A stretch of 64,000 bases of DNA, from NCBI GenBank assembly GCA_963920575.1, contig OY986965.1, positions 11,112,290 to 11,176,289 of the forward strand. Direction: 5' to 3'. Source of the stretch: Narthecium ossifragum. Its lineage: Eukaryota; Streptophyta; Magnoliopsida; Dioscoreales; Nartheciaceae. The notes below the pieces were generated by a model, which had not been told where the DNA came from, searched no databases, and saw only the letters and a program-made list of their open reading frames with translations. Each line of letters opens with the position of its first letter. Position 1 is the stretch's first letter. Shown here one piece after another: positions 34,900 to 45,081 of this stretch. The translations under genes and the position numbers were made by a program.

Positions 34900-35232
34900 T
34901 TGGTGCTGGCGCTAGCACTTCTTCGATCGGCCCTACCGGGCCGGTGTTTGGTGACGTGGCGGTGCTTGAGGTACGGCGATCGTCAGTTATACCCTTTTGT
35001 TTAGTTAGCCTCCTACGGGAGAGATTTTGTATAACTTTTACCCTGTTGAGGATTTGTATATATTCAGTTTCAGTCTTTAAGGTTTGTGATTGATTGTATA
35101 ATACAGGATGATTATGAATTGCTAGGGAGACCACTATGATTAGAGGAAAACCTCGCCAAAATTTCCGTTGTAGGTTAGGTTCTGGTTCACGTCTCCCGAC
35201 CCGGTTGGGCCTACGTGGGTCGGGGCGTGACA
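34900..35232 (+). repeat. El2 truncated 5' LTR end
   Basis: Matches 42695-43034 of the 3' LTR, including CTCCTACGGGAG (35010-35021) and the GGGGCGTGACA end. The 3' copy has an extra TCTGGCGATG segment after GGCGG. Confidence 0.88.
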
Positions 35233-35235
35233 ACT

Positions 35236-35247
35236 TGGTATCATAGC
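35236..35247 (+). other. El2 primer-binding site (Met tRNA)
   Basis: TGGTATCATAGC, one mismatch from the usual TGGTATCAGAGC, shortly after the LTR end. Confidence 0.85.
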
Positions 35248-35436
35248 ATAGCTTGTAGATCCCAGGGAGTAGGATCAGGTTTCGATTGAGATTGAGCGTG
35301 GGCTGGGATAGTTCTATGTCTAGAACATCCGTGTATGCTCTCTTTGTGTTGTGTATGTCTTCCGCTTTATTGTTGTGTTATTTGTTTTGCCGTTTTCTGA
35401 TGAGTGAAAGATCGTTTGCTGTTGGTGATCATGTAG

Positions 35437-36480
35437 ATGTCGGGAGCTCGCAGTCGACCTTCGGTTGCCGGTCGAGGTGGGGCACGACCTGGTCGACCCA
35501 CCCGACCGGACAGGACTGCTCTGTCATGGTGGTCCGGGCTAGACGGACTGTACCATCACCAGTGACGGTTTTGGTCTTCCTCGCCAAGGAGGAGGCCCCT
35601 GTTCCTGTCGACGGGCGGGCCTCGATGGCTATCACGATGGCTTTCCAGCGGCTGAACCCACCTAGGTTCAGCGGTAGGTCTGGAGATCCGACCGCAGCGG
35701 ACGACTGGCTCGATGGAGTCTCGCGCGTCCTGGATGCTCTCTTCGTCGAGGACGACCGGGTTCGGGTCACCCTCACGGTGTTCCAGCTCGATGGAGATGC
35801 CCGTGACTGGTGGCGCACCGCCCAGCACACCAGTGATGGAGAGGTGCCACTGTGGGAGGAGTTCAGGGCGACATTCTTGGACGTGCACTTCCCCGCGAGT
35901 GCACGTGACGCCCTGACCCGCGAGTACCAGTCCCTTTTGCAGGGTACTCGCTCCGTTCAACAGTATGCCTCCAGGTTCACGCACCTTGTTCGGTTTGCGG
36001 GGGCAGTTGCAGCATATCAGACAGCCAGGGTGCGGCAGTTCGAGTGGGGACTTCGGCCAGAGATCCGCCGGCAGACCAGCTCACACTGCTTCCAGTCGTA
36101 CTCAGCGATCCTGAACTGCACCTTGACAGTAGAGGCTCTGTTGTGGGACAACAGGTGCCGGGTAGTTCCACCGGCACCCTTCACCAGCACGCAGGAACTA
36201 CCCCAGGGCAGAGGGGGGTTCGGTATGGGGCAACATCGGCGTCAGCGACCCTTTCAGTAGCAGCCGCAGCGTGCACTGCAGTACCAGCAGCCACTACCGA
36301 GCCCACCATCCCCATTTCTACTGACGGCCAGGCTATCTGGGCAGGCTCCGTCAGGGGGAGGCCAGGGTCAGCAGCTTAGCGGCGCGTCGACCACGTGTTT
36401 CCAGTGCGGGCAGCCGGGGCACTATCGTAGAGACTGTCCTTTGCGAGGAGCGCGGAGCGCTATGCCGCATGGCAGTAGAG
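35437..36480 (+). pseudogene. El2 gag
   Basis: ATG 35437 (MSGARSRPSVAGRGG) matches the El1 start, but a 1-bp deletion near 35520, relative to El1, moves the frame. The main frame then reads ARRTVPSPVTV and continues without a stop to 36260 through the retrotransposon gag core: NPPRFSGRSGDPTAADDWL, FQLDGDARDWW, and ASRFTHLVRFAGAV. A Gly/Arg/Gln-rich tail follows, and a zinc knuckle CFQCGQPGHYRRDC (about 36400-36440) lies in another frame after a stop. This copy keeps the core that El1 has lost and so is a useful comparison. Confidence 0.82.
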
Positions 36481-39400
36481 GCGGAGGGTCCGGTGCCTGG
36501 CAGGTTAGCGGGGGTGGACGCGGACCGGGGCGTCCCAGAGGTGGAGGCGGCCAGCGGGGACAGGTGTTTGCCCTCCCAGTTCGTGAGCAGCATGACACCG
36601 TTCAGCTGTATCAACCGCCACCTCAGTACCAGCAACCTTTACAGTACCAGCAGGCCACGACAGAGCCATCCATCCTCAGAGGTATCTTTAAGCTTTCTAG
36701 TTCCTTAGTAGATGTGCTGATAGATTCAGGGGTGTCTCACTCCTACATTGCTAGCATGTGCGTGGCATCGCTAGGGTTAGAGACGAGTCGGCTAGAGGTG
36801 GCACAGTCTATAGACTCACCGATCGACGGGGCAGTCAGGGTAGACCGGGTCTGCTGATCGTGTTCGTTGGAGGTTGGAGGCCTCCGGTTCTGTCTAGACC
36901 TGCGGGTACTAGACATGACCAGCTTTGACGTGATACTCGGTATGGACTGGTTGGCAGCATACCGAGCCGTCATCGACTGTAGTCGCTTGGACACCCGACG
37001 GGACCCGGTTTGTGTTGTTGGGGGATCGGTTCTCCGCCGATTCCTTTGCTTGTGATGTGAGGAGGCGTGGCAGCGAGCTCTCAGCCTTGTTGGCCAGCCT
37101 GTCCCTGTCCGATTCTGAGGGAGTGCAGCAAAGCAGTTTTCCTAGGATCGTGTGCGACTATACCGACGTGTTTCCTGAGATGTTGCCAGGGCTTCCAACG
37201 CCCAGAGAGGTCAATTTCGAGATCGATCTAGTACCAGGTAACGCACCGATCTCTCTCCCTGCTTTCAGGATGGCACCAGCAGAGCAGAGTGAGGTGAGGA
37301 CCCAGCTAGACGAGCTTACCAGTAGAGGTTTCATCCGTCCCAGCATGTCTCCCTGGGGGGCGGCAGTGTTGTTCGCAAAGAAGAAGGATGGTACCCTTAG
37401 ACTTTTCATAAACTACAGGCGGCTCAACAGGGTGACGGTGAAGAACAGATATCCGATGCCGAGGATCGATGACTTGTTTGACCAGCTTTGAGGATCTTCA
37501 GTGTTCTCGAAGATCGATCTCCGCACCGGCTACCACAAGTTGAGGGTTCGGGATTGCAACATCCCGAAGACGGCTTTTCGGACTTGGTACGGCCTGTACG
37601 AGTTCGTGGTGATGCCGTTTGGGCTGACGAATACACCAGCAGCGTTCATGGATCTCATGCATAGGATCTTCCGGGCTTTCCTAGATGAGTTCGTGGTGGT
37701 GTTCGTCGAAGACATTCTTATATACTCCCGGTCAGAGGCGGAGCACGAGCGACACTTGGCGACAGTGTTGTAGCTACTTCAGGAGCATCGGCTTTATGCC
37801 AAGGCTTCCAAGTGTGAGTTCTGGCTTGCACAGGTAGGATTCCTTGGACACGTGGTGTTGGCAGCAAGGATCTCAGTTGACCCCGCCAAGATCGAGCCAG
37901 TGGTACAGTGGAAGAGACCGAGGACAGTGTTCGAGGTCCGTAGTTTCCTGGGCTTGGCGGGGTACTACAGGCGGTTCGTGCGGGACTTCTCCAGAGTCAT
38001 CGGACCGTTGACCAGACTGACACAGAAGGCTATCCCGCTCGTGTGGGATGATGCTTGTGAGCGAGCCTTCGTAGAGCTGAGGACCAGGTTGACCAGTGCA
38101 CTGGTGCTGATCGTCCCCGAGCGAGGTGTTGGTTACAGTGTCTACTGCGACGCCAACGGTGAGGGTTTGGGGTGTGTCCTCATGCAGGAGGGCCACGTAG
38201 TTTTTTATGGTTCTCTCCAGCTAAAGAACCATGAGAGGAACTACTCGACTCACGACTTGGAGCTAGCAGCGGTGGTCTTCACCCTGAAGACCTGGCGTCA
38301 CTACCTCTATGGCGACAAGTTTTCTGTCTTCTCGGACCATAAGAGCTTGAGGCACGTTTTCACCCAACGTGACCTCAATCTGAGGCAGCGACGCTGGATG
38401 GAGCTACTGGAGGACTACGACTTTGAGTTGCATTACCATCCTGGTAAGGCAAACGTCGTAGCAGACGCGCTGAGCAGAGAGGTGAGAGACACCAGAGCAG
38501 CAGTTGCAGGGTTGTCAGCGCGGCAGTGCCAGGCTCTAGAGACGGCGGACCAGTTGGGGCTCGAGTTTGAGAATCGGGGATCCAGCAGCTTCCTCTACGC
38601 AGTGCAGAGTATGCCAGCAGTTCTAGCCAGAGTGTTAGAGGCACAACACAGTGACCCAGAGCTCGAGGAGTTACGCACATCGGCGGGCACGGAGGGTGCA
38701 GACGGAGATTGGACAGTATCGTCAGACGGAGGGCTATGGTTCCGAGGCAGAGTAGCAGTTTCAGCAGATCCGATTCTTCGAGACGACGTCCTGCGAGAGT
38801 TCCACCACTCTCGCTTTAAAGTTCATCCAGACGGCACCAACATGTACCAGGATCTTCGGTGACAGTTCTGGTACCGGGGTTACTTCAGCCGCTTCCACTA
38901 GCTGAGTGGAAGTGGGAGCACATCAGGATGGACTTCGTGACCGGGCTACCGAGATCTCCTAGGGGAATGACGCGATTTGGGTCATCGTTGATCGATTGAC
39001 CAAATCGGCGCACTTCCTGCCTATGCGAACGACAGACTCGACTGATAGGTTGGGTAGCTTGTACGTCAGAGAGGTAATTAGACTACACGGGGTTCCAGTG
39101 TTGATAGTGTCAGACCGTGACCCCAGGTTCAGTAGCAAGTTCTTGCGGGGCTTTCAGGAGACAATTGGCACACTTCTGACGTTCAGTACGGCGTTTCATC
39201 CGCAGACAGACTAGCAGTCAGAGCGGACGATCCAGATCATGGAGGACATGCAGAGAGCATGTGTCCTCGACGCCGGAGGCAGCTGGGAGGAGCACGTTCT
39301 CTTGATGGAGTTCGCCTACAACAACAGCTACCAGTCCAGGCTTGGAGTAGCACCTTTCGAGGCGTTGTACGGTAGGCCGTGTCGTTCCCCAGTTTGCTGG

Positions 39401-39953
39401 ACAGAGGTTGGAGAGGCGTCACTCACCGATCCAGACATAGTCAGGAGGTCGTCAGAGAGGTTAGTGCAGATCAGGCAGAGGCTTCCAGAGCCGGCAGAAG
39501 AGCTATGCAGATCAGAGGCGACGACCGCTTGAGTTCGCAGTTGGCGATAGTGTGTTCCTGCGGGCAGCACCATACAGAGGGTTTGTCAGGTTTGGCAGCG
39601 GGGGCAAGTTGACTTCGAGGTTCATCGGACCGTTTGAGATCTTAGAGAGGGTCAGCGAGGTAGCCTACCGCTTGGACTTTACTCAGCACATGTCAGTTGT
39701 GCACCCGACTTTTCACGTGTCGATGCTGAGGAAGTACCAACCCGACCCATCGCATGTAATCAAAGTGGATGACATCGAGCTTGAGTCAGACGCGACGTTC
39801 GTTGAGCAGCCTGTTCGAGTACTTGACCGGAGGGATCAGGTATTGCGGGGAAAGACGATTCCCTTGGTCAAGGTACTGTGGAGGCACAGAGGCGTCGAGG
39901 AGATAACATGGGAGCGCGAGGCGTGCATGCGGCTGAAGTATCCGCACTTGTTC
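36441..39953 (+). pseudogene. El2 pol, multiply broken
   Basis: Protease LIDSGVSHSYI (about 36717-36750) has G-V in place of G-A. A stop at 36855 and a deletion of about 14 bp near 36985 change the frame. [23 protein letters not shown], a TGA at 37489, [10 protein letters not shown], and a [10 protein letters not shown] catalytic box in which the first Asp of the FVDD motif is Glu (about 37705), then TAG at 37771. RNase H (37852-38500) is readable: [34 protein letters not shown]. Integrase: the zinc finger has lost its CxxC half (about 100 bp absent at 38870), a 1-bp deletion follows, and a stop interrupts QTD at 39210. The chromodomain-like end reaches the Cassandra insertion. Confidence 0.88.
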
Positions 39954-40086
39954 TGTAACGCCCCGGCCCTCCACTGGGCCCCGGCCCCGTGGGCTCCCAG
40001 TCCGACCAGGATCCACCCGAGGGCCCCACCCGACACAATATTGTCCGCTTTTGGCTCACCGCAGAAATCTGGAAAAACTTCTCAGT

Positions 40087-40180
40087 GGGTCACCCATCCC
40101 GGGACCGCTCTAAGGCAAGCACGCTTAACGTTGGAGTTTTTTGACGGATCACTGGTATCACGGCTTTAAAATGCGTTGTG
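40087..40180 (-). other. 5S rRNA-derived segment in Cassandra left LTR
   Basis: The minus strand contains GTTAAGCGTGCTTG (5S box A region) and GGGATGGGTGACCCAC (5S box C region) at about the spacing found in 5S rRNA. Both ends have diverged from 5S rRNA, so this is a promoter-bearing relic, not a 5S gene. Confidence 0.85.
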
Positions 40181-40526
40181 TCTATTAAGGGCTTATTATA
40201 TACTTATATCGAACCCCGGACCATACCCAGGCGTTGTGGGATTGCTTACCCGGCTACTCGACTCAGCCCCGCCCTCCAGGCGAAGACATCTTGTCCCACG
40301 GTAGACCTAGCGGGCCTCACAATCCACCCCCCTTGGAGACCCAGCGTCCTCGCAGGCACACTTTCCGGCTGGGAACCGGCTCTGATACCATACTGTAACA
40401 CCCCGGCCCTCCACTGGGCCCCCGGCCCCATGGGCTCCCGATCCGACCAAGATCCACCCGAGGGCCCCACCCGACACAATATTGTCCGTTTTTAGCTCAC
40501 CGCAGAAATCTGGAAAAACTTCCCAG

Positions 40527-40620
40527 TAGGTCACCCATCCCATGACCGCTCCAAGGCAAGCACGCTTAACCTTAGAGTTTTCTGGCGGATCATTGCCAGC
40601 ACAGCTTTAAAACGCGTTGT
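40527..40620 (-). other. 5S rRNA-derived segment in Cassandra right LTR
   Basis: Same organisation as the left LTR: minus-strand GGTTAAGCGTGCTTG and GGGATGGGTGACC. This is the upstream LTR on the minus strand and would drive transcription of the element. Confidence 0.85.
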
Positions 40621-40874
40621 GTCTATTAAGGGCTTACTATATACTTATATCGTACCCCAGACCATACCCAGGCGTTGTGGAATTGCTTACCCGGCTACCC
40701 GACTCAGCCCCGCCCTCCAGGCGAAGACATCTTGTCCCACGGTAGACCCAGCGGGCCTCACATGTTCCCTTCTCGAGGTAACTTTTGTCCTGTCTTCTAG
40801 TGTAGATGTTTCTTTTGTTTCCGACCCTACCTTTATCGAATCTCGGGACGAGATTTCCTTTAAGGGTATTAGGA

Positions 40875-43034
40875 TGTGAGGACCCGTCCCTCTACTCCTG
40901 TGACTCATCGTGGACCGCAAGGGCAATTTGGTAAATTGCGCCTTCTCGGCTAGTTTCACACCCGCGTGTGCACACACTAACCATGGTTGTGTTAATGTTT
41001 GGCTAGAATGGTTAGTAGGATCTGGGATCGAAAGATCCGGGCTTGGGCTTGAGTTTTAGCCCAAGTCTAGCTTTCTGCACCAAAGGGATCGATCTTCCTA
41101 GCAAGAAGATCGATTTCTTAGTGCCAGAAAGTCAAACCCGATTTGGCAAGGAAGATCGATCTCTTCTCAAAAGAGATCGATCTCTCTTGAGTCGGTTCGT
41201 TCATCTATAAAACGAACGAAACCTTTTCTTTTGATTTTTTTGAAAAATTCGAGATTTGAGCCGTGTTCTTGTTGGATTTGGCTTCGTTTGAGGAAAGTCT
41301 AAGGCCTAGTAGCTTGGATTGAAGCTGCTATTGCATAGGTAGGAATCCTACCTACAATCTTTCGGATTTTTGGAGTTTTTCTGGTTTGATTGTGATCTTT
41401 TGCTTAGATCTGTTAAAATACATGTTTGTTTTCCATGATTTCACCGGTTTTGGACTCGTTGTTTCTTGATCTACCAGATCCCAGAGTTTTGGGGGATTTG
41501 GTTGTATTTTCCGGCGATATTTCTCGCCGTCCGGTCGTCGGAGAACCCATTCGGATCGATCTCCCTTGAGGGAAGATCGATCCCTTCTGGGGCGTCACGC
41601 CCAGCCCAAGCAGGATCGATCCCTCGGTGGGAGAAGATCGATCCTTACCTAAGTTGAGGTGGTGGTTTCCATGTCACGAAGAAGATCGATCCTTCAGGTG
41701 GAGAAGATCGATCTCCTTCGGTTGACAGGGACGAGTTTTCTCCCAAGTACTAAGAAGATCGATCCCCTTAGGGTGGGAGATCGATCTCTTAGTGGTTGAG
41801 GGGTGTTTTCAAGTGGCTTTTGCCCGCGGGGCTTTGTATGACGGTTTTCTTTACTGTCTTATACCTGGTACATATGTTTATGCATGTTAGCCCTATAATA
41901 GGGGCAGTGGTGAACTGGGGGAGTGATGACTCCCAGGATGTTTAGAATAAACGGGCGGGTAGCCCTACAGCTTTCCTTAGCCTTACATGCCGGCGTGCGC
42001 CAAGGGCTTTATCAGTGATATCTATGAGCTGTTGTTTGCGGAGCTGCTTCCCGATGTAGGTGGTACCACTGTAGCAGTTCCTAGACCTTACTTATCTGTT
42101 CACCACTTCCGACCGGCAGGGTGCCGTGCACAGACCTTGTTTGATATACAATCACATACTGATGCATGCTTATCTATATATTCTTGTGTGTGCTCATAAC
42201 ATGCATTGCTTTGTGCATTAGTTGCATCTGTGTAGGACGTTGGCGATGGGTTGATCCCCGATCCGGGGCTTTCGGGTAGTCCGGATCTAGCTCTAGGACC
42301 GTTGTGGGTAGCTTGGTCCAGGACTCGATTTGTAGTATTCAGTCGATTTCGATAATAGGGTTAGATGACCTGAATACATTTGGTTTGATGTTTAGAGGTC
42401 GTGTCGACTCCAAGTTGAATCTGAGGTGTAGCCGGTGTCCGGTGTTCTTGACTCTTGGGTCGAGGAGTGCCTACCCAGCGGTGTCCTTGCCCGCCAAACA
42501 GTGTTTAGTGTCCTGTTGAAAGTCTGCAGTGTTTTGGGCCTGCGTTCACGGACTTCCGGTAGGGTTATGGGACCCTTGTATACACCTAGGGTAGAATTGG
42601 GGGTGGCACTGTTGTGTTCCCTCCCTTGTGAATGTCGTAGTGTAGTATCCATGCTGAGCTTAGTGCTCACTCCTACTCGAGCTGCGTTTTGCAGGTGCTG
42701 GCGCTAGCTCTTCGTCGGTCGCCCCTACCGGGCCGGTGTTTGGTGACGTGGCGGTGTCTGGCGATGCTTGAGGTGTGGCGATCGTCAGTTATACCCTTTT
42801 GTTTAGTTAGCCTCCTACGAGAGAGATTTTGTATAACTTTTACCCTGTTGAGGATTTGTATATATTCAGTTTCAGTTTTTGAGGTTTGTGATTGATTGTA
42901 TAATACAGGATGATTATGAATTACTAGGGAGACCACTATGATTAGAGGAAAACCTCGCCAAAATTTCCGCAGTAGGTTAGGTTCCGGTTCGCGTCGCCCG
43001 GCCCGGTTGGGCCTACGCGGGTCAGGGCGCGACA
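40875..43034 (+). repeat. El2 3' LTR
   Basis: 2,160 bp, TGTGAGGACCCG to CAGGGCGCGACA. It has paired palindromes upstream (41087-41190) and downstream (41550-41795) of a TATA box CTATAAAAC (41205-41213), the AGGTAGGAATCCTACCT inverted repeat (41337-41353), a GCTTCCCGATGTAG acceptor-like site, and a GAGCTTAGTGCTC module (near 42655). A purine-rich AAGGGTATTAGGA precedes it. Confidence 0.9.
41550..41795 (+). repeat. Paired AGATCGATC palindromes in El2 LTR
   Basis: Four pairs, with start-to-start spacing of 21, 22, 22 and 22 bp. Two more pairs lie upstream of the TATA box (41087-41190), each with 21-bp spacing. Confidence 0.82.
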
Positions 43035-43411
43035 TTAATGATGCAGATATCTTTAATACAATTCCGTAAAACAGCCTTATTATGTAACCATAAAACACAT
43101 TTGGGCAAAAATTATGACACACAATAAGCGAAAATAACTAATTAAATACAAAATAATAGCATATCATATATCATAATATCATAACAATACATGTCTCACA
43201 TTAATCATTCAAGAAACTATAACATGAATAATGAAGGAATATAAAACCAAATATGATATATATATAAATTTATGTAAAAACTGTGATCCATATATTAGTT
43301 ATACTATAAGTGGTTCATCTTACCAATGACATAAATAAAGGGTTATTCACACCTTTGGGCAAGAGAACTCCCTATCGTTATGCAATACAAGTAAGTAAAC
43401 ATCAACTATTA

Positions 43412-43561
43412 GGGCTCCTTTGGATTGAGGATAAGTATGCATAAACCATGTTTATGCATCCAAACACTTTTCTCTAAATCCTATATAACCACCTGTGATG
43501 TTTGCATAACTTTCTTTTATCCACTATGCAAACTTATCCTATTCTCGATCCAAATGGGCCC
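43412..43561. mobile_element. Tourist-like MITE
   Basis: 150 bp with terminal inverted repeats GGGCTCCTTTGGATTGAGGA and, on the other strand, GGGCCCATTTGGATCGAGAA. TTA flanks both ends (43409-43411 and 43562-43564), the usual target duplication of PIF/Harbinger-type (Tourist) MITEs. It has no coding capacity. Confidence 0.82.
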
Positions 43562-44072
43562 TTAGTTTTGCATCCTATTACAATCACCTTTGGGCTTACT
43601 GCAATAAGATACACCTTTATACAATTCCAAGAGAGTGAAGGCCATTAGCCCTCAATTCACTATCCTAAATTCATAGAGTTCTCTTGGCCCTTTGGGGCTA
43701 AGCGAAGACAATATTTGAATGTCGAGATAATGAACGAAATTACTCATTTTAATTCATAGCATGAAAACACACATATAAATAAATAATTTAACATCATGCA
43801 ATCAGGTAACAATAACACCATCTTTAAGTTTCCTATACTTTAACGAGTCAAACGGCTCAAACCGGGATCAAAATGGACTTAAAACGACGAAGTTATGACA
43901 ACTTAAAGAAGGCTATTGCAGAAAAGCCCTCTAAAAGGTCAGAAATCCCAGCAGCATAAAATTCTATAAGCAGTAAGGCAGAAAATAGTAAATACCATAA
44001 AATGCATGGTGGTTTCTGCAAAAACTCACATGTCAGGTTTCAAACTTATCAAACCCGAAAACCAATAAGCCA

Positions 44073-44474
44073 TTAAACCCAATAAGCATTAAAACACTTG
44101 ATGGGTGCGGATCCAAAAACCTGAAACCTACTAACTTTATCTCCTTCCTCCCCTATCCTTCGATTGGACAAAACCCTAGGGAAGGGTTTCGCCGCTGCCG
44201 CCACCTTAATCCGGCCAAGGCCGGTGGCAATGATTGACGTCAGCGCCGCCCGAAGCCGAAGATCCCGGCTAGAGGTCACCGTCGCGTCGTTGCGGGGATG
44301 CCGGGGTCGAAGAAGGCAGCGGAAAGAGTCGCGGCAGTCGCTGGAGCAACCACAACGAGTAACACCACCCCATCCGCGGTCGAGGTAGTCGAAGATCGAC
44401 TTCCTAAATGCTGTAGAGGCGGGTCGAGCGGCCAAAGATGTCGATCCAATGGCTTGGCTGCCAAGGCCTCCCAT
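44073..44474 (-). other. Open frame in GC-rich island of the copia leader
   Basis: A 133-codon minus-strand frame starting MGGLGSQAIGSTSL lies between the copia primer site and gag, in a GC-rich island inside AT-rich DNA. It is rich in Ala, Arg and Ser and I recognise no domain. Frames are open in other phases too, so composition may explain it. It may be a captured host exon fragment or part of the copia leader; an unspliced gag start here is unlikely. Confidence 0.25.
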
Positions 44475-44628
44475 GGCTATTAACTTAAATGTCTAATATT
44501 TTCCGAATTAATAAAATCTTAATAAATCCGAATAAGCCATTATATGAATTCTAGAAAATCCGAAAACCCAACCAGAAAATCCGAAAATTTGAGAAAAAAA
44601 CCTTTACATGAATATAGGTATAAATTTC

Positions 44629-44642
44629 GCTCTAGGTACCAA
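44629..44642 (-). other. Copia primer-binding site
   Basis: The minus strand reads TTGGTACCTAGAGC, a diverged form of the Met-tRNA site TGGTATCAGAGC, one base from the LTR end. This orients the element. Confidence 0.7.
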
Positions 44643-44643
44643 T

Positions 44644-45081
44644 TGTTAGCAAATTATACCGTCATGCTAAATCTTCTACTCTATATTCATGTAAAGTGAT
44701 AATATAATATGGAAATAAATCATGCATTTCATTATCGTGTACGTAATACGACGACCCCGTTCGTCGTTGTCTTCTCTGTTCCACCGTCTACTTAAGACGA
44801 TAGACTAGGCTGGTCTTCTCTCTCTTAATCTCACTCATCAACTATTATGCTTAAGGACAATGAGATTCTTTAGCTTTAAAACTAGGGCCAAATATATATA
44901 GCAATAAAGGTGTCTGATCATCTTAGGATCAAAATTTTAATTAAGGTAAAGCTCCATAAGTTGAGGGTGAATATAACTTCAGTGGGAATATGACTTTTGA
45001 TTCGCACTTCTAAGTTGAGTGCGGATATAACTTGAGTGGGAATATGACTTTGGATTCGCACCTCCAGGTTCAGTGCGAACA
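44644..45081 (-). repeat. Copia 5' LTR
   Basis: 438 bp, minus-strand start TGTTCGCACTGAACC and end TTTGCTAACA. Aligns with 442-859. Near its start it has a local duplication of about 50 bp (two GTGGGAATATGACTTT...ATTCGCAC units at 44989 and 45037) that the 3' LTR lacks. Confidence 0.8.

Larger units (their letters stand above)
39954..40762 (-). mobile_element. Intact Cassandra-type TRIM
   Basis: Two 368-369-bp LTRs (39954-40321 and 40394-40762) flank a 72-bp interior. On the minus strand each LTR runs from TGTGAGGCCCGC to GGGGCGTTACA or GGGGTGTTACA. The interior starts with a Met-tRNA primer site (minus strand, 40379-40390) and ends in a purine tract CCAAGGGGGGTGGAT. Target duplication TGTTC at 39949-39953 and 40763-40767. 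Each LTR contains a 5S rRNA-like segment with the box A and box C signatures. Cassandra elements are known small non-coding LTR retrotransposons of this design, which presumably borrow the pol III promoter of 5S genes. The insertion splits the last codons of El2 pol. Confidence 0.95.
34900..43034 (+). mobile_element. El2: 5'-truncated Tekay-like gypsy chromovirus
   Basis: Order: the last 333 bp of a 5' LTR, primer site, gag, pol, an intact Cassandra insertion, and a full 3' LTR (40875-43034). It is related to El1 throughout gag and pol but its 3' LTR has its own middle section. The 5' LTR starts abruptly at GGTGCTGGCGCTAGC, where the complete LTR has this at 42695, so about 1.8 kb of LTR is gone. 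Because the left end is truncated, no target duplication is expected, and none is seen next to TTAAT at 43035. Gag, RT and integrase are all disrupted. Confidence 0.9.
43035..44628 (-). other. Copia leader and possible gag N-terminus
   Basis: This lies between the El2 insertion and the copia primer site. It is AT-rich with no long frame I can match to gag; the expected gag start before the LTESLLSQ segment is not recognised and may be lost. It contains a MITE (43412-43561) and a GC-rich island (44155-44475). Confidence 0.5.
442..45081 (-). mobile_element. Old Ty1/copia retrotransposon, split by nested insertions
   Basis: Minus-strand parts appear in element order across 44 kb: 5' LTR 44644-45081, primer site 44629-44642, leader 43035-44628, gag and protease 34235-34899, integrase and first half of RT 18841-20772, RT catalytic part 6431-6714, 3' UTR 5952-6180 and 860-1050, polypurine tract 860-872, 3' LTR 442-859. 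The RT reading resumes directly across the solo LTR at 6715-18835 once its TATAC duplication is removed, which shows these are pieces of one element. The RNase H region is missing and a foreign LTR fragment (6181-6430) stands there. Stops and frameshifts occur throughout. I could not find a matching duplication outside the LTRs (TCCAC on the left, AATAG on the right). Confidence 0.85.

Noticed and set aside
40087..40620. Functional 5S rRNA genes
   Set aside because: The 5S-like segments lie in Cassandra LTRs, have diverged ends, and are bounded by LTR structure and a target duplication.
34230..43039. Target duplication for El2
   Set aside because: TTAAT follows the 3' LTR, but the left end is a truncated LTR and no TTAAT lies beside it. 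No duplication can be claimed.
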